A stretch of DNA of 10,159 nucleotides from Acidobacteriota bacterium. Its GTDB lineage: Bacteria > Acidobacteriota > Terriglobia > Acidiferrales > UBA7541. Where the stretch lies: assembly GCA_003131985.1 (NCBI GenBank), contig PKWH01000052.1, forward strand, positions 19,909-30,067. The letters run 5' to 3'. The position numbers and the translations under genes are program-made. This document shows, piece by piece, positions 6,209 to 10,159 of this stretch. The stretch's first letter is position 1; every line of letters starts with the position of its first letter. Under the pieces are notes generated by a model. That model had not been told where the DNA came from and searched no databases. It saw only the letters and a list, made by a program, of their open reading frames with translations.

Positions 6209-7312
6209 GTGACGCCCAAACCGGTGCAACTGAATTCGGGCCGGAGCCGAGTTGATCGGCTCCGGCTTTCCTTTTCCACCCTACGGGCTGATGCATTTCT
6301 TGTTACACACCTTCCCAATGTTCGATACCTGTGTGGATTCAGCGGTAGCGCCGGAGTGCTTCTAGTAGAGCCATCGCGTTCGACGCTTATCACGGATAGC
6401 CGGTACGTGTTTCAAGCGCAAGAAGAGGTTTCTGGGGCGAAGGTTCATATCGCCAAGCACGGACTGCTGCGGGCGGCTACCGAGGCATTAGGGCATCGGC
6501 GTGGGCGCTTCCGAGTGGCTTACGCTCCCGAGCACGTGACAGTGGCGCAGAATGCCACGCTGCACGCGCTAGGAGGCGCCCGGGTGCGCTGGGTGAGCGG
6601 CGGCGACTTTATAGAACGGCTCCGGGCCGTGAAGGACCCAGGTGAACTGGCGTTGATGCGCGAAGCCGCGACGCTGATAAGCGAGGTCTTTGCGGCGGTG
6701 CTTCCGAAAATCAGGCCTGGGATCAGCGAAATCAGTCTGGCAGCGGAAGTCGAGTACGCAATCAAGAAGATGGGCGGCAGCGGCCCGTCTTTCGAGACTA
6801 TCGTTGCTTCGGGGGCCCGTTCGGCCTGGGCGCACGCGCGACCGACTTCCAAGCAGCTGAGGAAAAACGAATTGGTCGTCCTGGACCACGGTGCTATACT
6901 CCGCGGTTATTGCAGCGACCTGACCCGGACGGTATTCTTAGGGCGCGCCCCGGCGAAGGTACGGCGGCTATACAAAGCCGTGTTGGAGGCGCAGGGAGCG
7001 GCGCGGCAAGCAATCCGGCCGGGGGTAAAGGCGGGTGAGGTGGACGCTGTAGCGCGGGGCGCTCTGAAGCGGCATAAGCTGGCTCAGTATTTTACGCACA
7101 GTACCGGGCACGGGCTGGGAATTGAAGTCCACGAGATGCCCCGACTAGGCCGAGGAGAAGAAACGGTCCTCGAAGAGGGAATGGTGGTAACGATCGAACC
7201 CGGCGTTTATATCGGGGGCTTGGGCGGGATACGGATTGAGGATGACGTGGTTGTTACTTCTAAAGGCGCTGAAAACCTCACGAGCGCATCCAGGGAATTC
7301 TTAGAACTTTAA
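6209..7312 (+). CDS. M24B-family Xaa-Pro aminopeptidase/dipeptidase
   Basis: This 367-residue metallopeptidase has an N-terminal creatinase-like domain (FLVTHLPNVRYLCGFSGSAG near 30-48) and a C-terminal pita-bread catalytic domain. All five metal ligands expected for the family are visible: Asp226 (LDHG), Asp237 (CSDLTRT), His301 (STGHGLG), Glu330 (TIEPGVYI) and Glu344 (RIEDD); His308 in EVHEMP is the usual extra active-site histidine. It cleaves peptides with proline in second position, in the cytoplasm. It cannot be assigned to PepP or PepQ from sequence alone; size and neighbours resemble B. subtilis YqhT, which also sits near accBC. The GTG at 6209 is the likely start (AAGAGA upstream at 6191-6196), with GTG 6224 as an alternative. 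A terminator-shaped hairpin covers codons 11-20. The stop abuts the accB ATG. Confidence 0.92.
   Translation: MTPKPVQLNSGRSRVDRLRLSFSTLRADAFLVTHLPNVRYLCGFSGSAGVLLVEPSRSTLITDSRYVFQAQEEVSGAKVHIAKHGLLRAATEALGHRRGRFRVAYAPEHVTVAQNATLHALGGARVRWVSGGDFIERLRAVKDPGELALMREAATLISEVFAAVLPKIRPGISEISLAAEVEYAIKKMGGSGPSFETIVASGARSAWAHARPTSKQLRKNELVVLDHGAILRGYCSDLTRTVFLGRAPAKVRRLYKAVLEAQGAARQAIRPGVKAGEVDAVARGALKRHKLAQYFTHSTGHGLGIEVHEMPRLGRGEETVLEEGMVVTIEPGVYIGGLGGIRIEDDVVVTSKGAENLTSASREFLEL
6240..6275 (+). terminator. Intrinsic terminator-type hairpin after pilQ, inside the peptidase 5' coding region
   Basis: GCCGGAGCCGA (6240-6250) and TCGGCTCCGGC (6256-6266) form a perfect 11-bp stem with a five-base loop (GTTGA), followed by TTTCCTTTT (6267-6275). 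This is the strongest terminator-like structure in the window. It lies 61 bp after the pilQ stop, as expected for the end of the pil operon, but also falls at codons 11-20 of the peptidase gene. It encodes residues that include VDRLRLS, part of the conserved N-terminal helix. Confidence 0.7.
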
Positions 7313-7873
7313 ATGGCGAAAAAATCGACTCCAAAATCTGATTCCAGCCCGAACACAGGCGGCGTGGACCTTCAGGAAGTAGAACGTCTTCTCGAGTTCA
7401 TGGCCAAACATGGATTGGAGGAGTTCGAATACGAGCGTTCAGGCTTCCGAATCCGTCTGAGGAAGCCATTTTCGCAGCCGACCGGGTTCAGCCGCGCAGT
7501 TTCGGCACCGGACATTGTTGTGGCCTCCGCAACGGCGCCGGCTTCGTCCCACCATGCGGCATCCGCAGGCACGCCGGCCCCTCGGGAAGCGTCGGGAGAA
7601 CCAGGCCGCGCGAGTTCGGAGGACGTTCACGTGGTGAAATCGCCGATTGTGGGAACGTTTTATGCCGCGCCGACTGTCGGTGGCGAGCCGTTCGTGACTG
7701 TAGGCTCTCGCGTGGAGGCCGGCCAGGCGCTGTGCATCATCGAAGCGATGAAGCTGATGAACGAGATTGAATCGGACGTGGCAGGAGAAGTGGTGCGGGT
7801 ATTTGTCGAAAATGGGCAGCCAGTGGAATATGGCGAAGCGCTTTTCGGCATCCACCCGCACCGGAAGAAATAG
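7313..7873 (+). CDS. accB: AccB, biotin carboxyl carrier protein of acetyl-CoA carboxylase
   Basis: This 186-residue protein has the standard AccB layout. A short N-terminal region (about 15-53, VERLLEFMAKHGLEEFEYE, then FRIRLRKP) is followed by an Ala/Pro/Ser-rich flexible linker (about 55-103). The C-terminal biotinyl domain begins near VVKSPIVGTFY. The biotin attachment site is Lys147 in EAMKLMNEI, with the expected Met on each side. The carried biotin is carboxylated by AccC and then donates CO2 to acetyl-CoA at the AccAD carboxyltransferase, the first step of fatty acid synthesis. accA and accD are not in the window, as is common. The ATG directly follows the stop of the peptidase gene with no gap, suggesting co-translation. 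Confidence 0.97.
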   Translation: MAKKSTPKSDSSPNTGGVDLQEVERLLEFMAKHGLEEFEYERSGFRIRLRKPFSQPTGFSRAVSAPDIVVASATAPASSHHAASAGTPAPREASGEPGRASSEDVHVVKSPIVGTFYAAPTVGGEPFVTVGSRVEAGQALCIIEAMKLMNEIESDVAGEVVRVFVENGQPVEYGEALFGIHPHRKK

Positions 7874-7893
7874 ACTCACTCACCCCGGGCGAA

Positions 7894-9243
7894 ATGTTCC
7901 GAAAAATTCTGATCGCAAACCGCGGCGAAATTGCGTTGCGCATACTCTCCGCCTGCCGGGAACTTGGCATTCGAACGGTAGCGGTGTACTCCGAAGCGGA
8001 CCGGCACGCACTGCACGTCCGGTTTGCGGATGAAGCGATTTGTATCGGCCCGCCGCGCAGCAGCGAAAGCTACCTCAATATTCCGCAAGTAATCAGCGCC
8101 GCCGAAATTGCCAACGTGGACGCGATTCACCCAGGCTATGGCTTCCTATCGGAAAACGCCAACTTCGCGGAAGTCTGCGAAGCCTCGCACATTACGTTTA
8201 TCGGGCCGACGCCGGATGCGATCCGGCTGATGGGCGAGAAGGACAAAGCGAAAGAAGCGATGGCTGCGGCGGGGATCCCGGTGATTCCCGGCAGCGCGGG
8301 AGTGGTGCCCGACGAGGACTCAGCGAAAAAAATAGCCCGCGAGATTGGCTATCCGGTGATGATTAAGGCTGCGGAGGGCGGCGGAGGGCGAGGAATGAGG
8401 GTCGTGCACTCAGCCAAGGAACTGATTCCGCTGTTTCGAACGGCTCGCACGGAGGCTGAACAGGCGTTTGGCAGCCCCAACGTCTATATGGAGAAGCTGA
8501 TCGAGCGGCCGCGACATATCGAGTTTCAAGTTTTGGGCGACAAGCATGGCAACGTGGTTCACCTTGGCGAACGCGAGTGCTCGCTACAAAGGCGGCACCA
8601 AAAGGTGCTGGAGGAATCGCCGTCTGTCGCAGTGGACGCGAACACGCGGCAGCGCCTCGGCGAGCAGGTGGTCGAGGCGTTGAAGAAGATTGGTTATTCG
8701 AGCGCGGGAACCATGGAATTCCTGCGCGAGGGTTCCGGGAATCTTTATTTCATCGAGATGAATGCGCGCATTCAGGTGGAGCATCCGGTGACGGAGATGG
8801 TGACCGACGTAGATCTGGTGAAGTCGCAGATTCGGGTGGCGGCGGGGGAAAAACTGACGAGCGTATTGCCAGTAGTCGAGTTTCGGGGACATGCCATTGA
8901 GTGCCGCATTAACGCCGAGGATCCGATTACTTTTACGCCCTCGGCCGGTAAGGTCACTGCATTCCGCGTTCCGGGCGGGCCGGGGATTCGCGTCGATACG
9001 GCATGTTATGCCGATGCTGTGATTCCGCCCTATTACGACTCGCTGATCGCCAAACTGATCTCATATGGACACGACCGAGCTGAAGCCATCGTCCGAATGC
9101 AGCGAGCGCTTGATGGGTTTGTGGTCGAGGGAGTGAAGACGACCATCCCGTTGCACAAGCGAATCCTGGCGGACCCGAATTTTGTGGCGGGGAATTTCGA
9201 TACGCACTTCCTCGAGCACATGACGGCAGTGGAAACAAAATAA
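7894..9243 (+). CDS. accC: AccC, biotin carboxylase subunit of acetyl-CoA carboxylase
   Basis: This 449-residue ATP-grasp enzyme has the normal family length and ATP-dependently carboxylates the biotin on AccB. It begins with FRKILIANRGEIALRI. Visible motifs are the HPGYGFLSEN segment, Lys158 before the glycine-rich ATP loop EGGGGRGM (161-168), His208 in RHIEFQV, the ECSLQRRHQKV block, and the catalytic FIEMNARIQVEHPV segment, where Glu288, Asn290 and Arg292 align with E. coli numbering. Arg338 (ECRINAEDP) and PPYYDSLIAKL follow. The gene starts 20 nt after accB and the two clearly form an operon. Only a weak purine-rich site (GGGCGA) precedes the ATG; homology fixes the start. Confidence 0.98.
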   Translation: MFRKILIANRGEIALRILSACRELGIRTVAVYSEADRHALHVRFADEAICIGPPRSSESYLNIPQVISAAEIANVDAIHPGYGFLSENANFAEVCEASHITFIGPTPDAIRLMGEKDKAKEAMAAAGIPVIPGSAGVVPDEDSAKKIAREIGYPVMIKAAEGGGGRGMRVVHSAKELIPLFRTARTEAEQAFGSPNVYMEKLIERPRHIEFQVLGDKHGNVVHLGERECSLQRRHQKVLEESPSVAVDANTRQRLGEQVVEALKKIGYSSAGTMEFLREGSGNLYFIEMNARIQVEHPVTEMVTDVDLVKSQIRVAAGEKLTSVLPVVEFRGHAIECRINAEDPITFTPSAGKVTAFRVPGGPGIRVDTACYADAVIPPYYDSLIAKLISYGHDRAEAIVRMQRALDGFVVEGVKTTIPLHKRILADPNFVAGNFDTHFLEHMTAVETK

Positions 9244-9254
9244 GTCTCAAGTGC

Positions 9255-9259
9255 GGAGG
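9255..9259 (+). promoter_or_regulatory. Ribosome binding site deciding the thiE TTG start
   Basis: GGAGG at 9255-9259 lies 7 nt before the TTG at 9267. No ATG or GTG precedes the conserved LYAILD strand in this frame at a better distance, so the site supports the non-standard start. Confidence 0.7.
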
Positions 9260-9266
9260 CGGCGGT

Positions 9267-9923
9267 TTGTTCCCAGCCCTTTACGCCATTCTGGACGCCA
9301 GTCCAGAATTTTCATCCGGATCCGCATTATCAATTGCTGAAATCGCACTTCGATTATCGGAAGGCGGCGTGGAACTGTTTCAATATCGTGACAAGCGAGG
9401 ATCTGGGCGGCGAATTCAGGAGAATTCACAGGAACTCTGCGACCGGCTTGGGCCGAATCGTATTCGCGTAATCGTGAACGATCGTGCGGACATCGCCGCG
9501 ATGACAGGCGCGGGCGGAGTTCATGTGGGACAGGAAGACCTTCCCGTCGAGGATGCGCGGAAAATATGTGGCGCTCCACTATGGGTAGGGGTTTCGACAC
9601 ACAACCTTGAGCAATTGCGCGCGGCCGATGCCACTTCGGCGGATTATATTGCAGCGGGCCCCGTCTTCCCGACGGGCACAAAGGCGAATCCCGATCCTGT
9701 TGTAGGACTTGAATTCTTGCGCGCGGCCCGTCGAATCACGCGAAAACCGCTTGTAGCAATAGGCGGCATCACAGTAGAGTCCGCGGGTGACGTTTATCAG
9801 GCTGGAGCGGATTCAATTGCGGTGATACGCGACTTGATGGCCGCGAGCGATCCGGCGCAGCGAGCGCGCGAATACCTTGCGATTGCCAAACGGGTTCTAC
9901 CCGCACGGCCCGCACGCAACTGA
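9267..9923 (+). CDS. thiE: ThiE, thiamine phosphate synthase
   Basis: This 218-residue TIM-barrel enzyme joins the thiazole phosphate and the pyrimidine diphosphate to give thiamine phosphate. Family landmarks appear in order: ALYAILD (first strand), QYRDK at 39-43, VNDRADIA from residue 70, GGVHVGQEDLP, GVSTHN (108-113), IAAGPVFPTGTK (the pyrophosphate/Mg and substrate loop region), and VAIGGI near the phosphate-binding end. The length is normal. The start is TTG with a strong GGAGG upstream. The gene begins 23 nt after accC and a terminator-type hairpin lies in its first codons, so its transcription may be partly separated from accBC. No other thiamine genes are in the window. A TenI-like paralogue is the main alternative, but the complete substrate motifs favour ThiE. 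Confidence 0.93.
   Translation: MFPALYAILDASPEFSSGSALSIAEIALRLSEGGVELFQYRDKRGSGRRIQENSQELCDRLGPNRIRVIVNDRADIAAMTGAGGVHVGQEDLPVEDARKICGAPLWVGVSTHNLEQLRAADATSADYIAAGPVFPTGTKANPDPVVGLEFLRAARRITRKPLVAIGGITVESAGDVYQAGADSIAVIRDLMAASDPAQRAREYLAIAKRVLPARPARN
9288..9312 (+). terminator. Terminator-type hairpin after accC, inside the thiE 5' coding region
   Basis: ATTCTGGAC (9288-9296) and GTCCAGAAT (9301-9309) form a perfect 9-bp stem with a GCCA loop, followed by TTT (9310-9312; four T including the last stem base). It is 45 bp beyond the accC stop but inside thiE, covering about codons 8-15. The U tract is short, so it could be an incomplete terminator or attenuator rather than a full stop. Confidence 0.5.
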
Positions 9924-9935
9924 GAGCTTAAGCGA

Positions 9936-10159
9936 ATGGCACACCATGCGGAGACGATCGGAGCAGTGGGTACGAGCAAGCAACCGGAGCTTGTAAAAGG
10001 TCTCGGCCTGTTTGATTCCACAATGATCGTTGCCGGCTCGATGATCGGGTCGGGAATTTTCATCGTTTCAGCTGACATCGCGCACCAGGTGAAGAGCCCA
10101 GGACTTTTGATTAGCGTGTGGCTGGTTACGGGAATCATGACGCTGATTGGCGCGCTGAG
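9936..10159 (+). CDS. APC-family amino acid permease, N-terminal part (3' end outside window)
   Basis: The first 74 codons of a membrane transporter are present and the frame is open to the right edge. After a short hydrophilic tail (1-22), the first transmembrane helix carries the APC-superfamily glycine motif GSMIGSGIF (34-42), which in studied members unwinds to bind the amino acid carboxylate. A second hydrophobic segment (about 56-74, LLISVWLVTGIMTLIGAL) follows. The family exchanges or imports amino acids or polyamines across the inner membrane; the substrate cannot be read from this part. The ATG at 9936 lies 12 nt after the thiE stop, with only a weak purine-rich site before it (GAGAG near 9922). 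Confidence 0.88.
   Translation, partial: MAHHAETIGAVGTSKQPELVKGLGLFDSTMIVAGSMIGSGIFIVSADIAHQVKSPGLLISVWLVTGIMTLIGAL

Noticed and set aside
6300..6328. Possible promoter (TTGTTA ... CGATAC) within the peptidase gene, downstream of the hairpin
   Set aside because: The -10 match is poor and the position is inside conserved coding sequence; it cannot be supported without transcription start data.
8371..8390. 10-bp perfect tandem repeat in accC (GCGGAGGGCG twice)
   Set aside because: It encodes the conserved glycine-rich ATP loop of biotin carboxylase; the repeat is explained by Gly codons and protein constraint.
9891..9903. Hairpin CGGGT-TCT-ACCCG near the end of thiE as a terminator
   Set aside because: The stem is only 5 bp, lies before the stop codon and has no T tract.
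1..10159. CRISPR arrays, insertion sequences, tRNA/rRNA genes, defence or toxin-antitoxin genes
   Set aside because: No regularly spaced repeats, terminal inverted repeats, transposase motifs or RNA gene signatures were seen; nearly all DNA is accounted for by conserved housekeeping and pilus genes.

Overview
The window reads as an ordinary chromosomal region of a moderately GC-rich Gram-negative bacterium. The pilMNOPQ set with an outer-membrane secretin implies a diderm. The protein wording and the gene set (UbiD-family decarboxylase, type IV pilus alignment operon, M24 peptidase, accB-accC, thiE, APC permease) look most like Acidobacteriota (Terriglobia/Koribacter-like). That assignment is an inference from protein flavour, not a search result. 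All supported genes are on the + strand.

Layout: (1) Positions 1-561 hold the 3' end of a ubiD-family decarboxylase. (2) Positions 562-942 are a 381-bp non-coding gap. It holds a weak intrinsic terminator, a good sigma70-type promoter (TTGACA, 17-bp spacer, AATAAA) and a leader of about 180 nt rich in possible RNA structure. (3) Positions 943-6178 are the complete, tightly coupled pilM-N-O-P-Q operon, with ATGA overlaps at pilM/pilN and pilP/pilQ and 2- and 10-nt gaps elsewhere. It encodes the cytoplasmic PilM, the inner-membrane PilN/PilO pair, periplasmic PilP and the PilQ secretin pore. (4) Positions 6209-9243 hold an M24B Xaa-Pro peptidase followed directly by accB and accC, the biotin carrier and biotin carboxylase of acetyl-CoA carboxylase. 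(5) Positions 9267-9923 are thiE (thiamine phosphate synthase), with a TTG start. (6) From 9936 an APC-family amino acid permease begins and is cut by the right edge.

The pil genes form one structural unit that spans the envelope and aligns the type IV pilus machine with its outer-membrane pore. The peptidase-accB-accC run is metabolic (fatty acid synthesis plus peptide turnover) and probably a separate transcription unit, because a strong terminator-type hairpin lies between it and pilQ.

I found no mobile element, CRISPR array, tRNA or rRNA, and no convincing undescribed protein system. The observations most worth a second look are regulatory. Two terminator-shaped hairpins (11-bp and 9-bp perfect stems with T-rich tails) sit inside the first codons of the peptidase gene and of thiE. 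A 16-bp perfect palindrome sits early in pilP. The pilM leader can form a hairpin and mutually exclusive pairings near the start codon.
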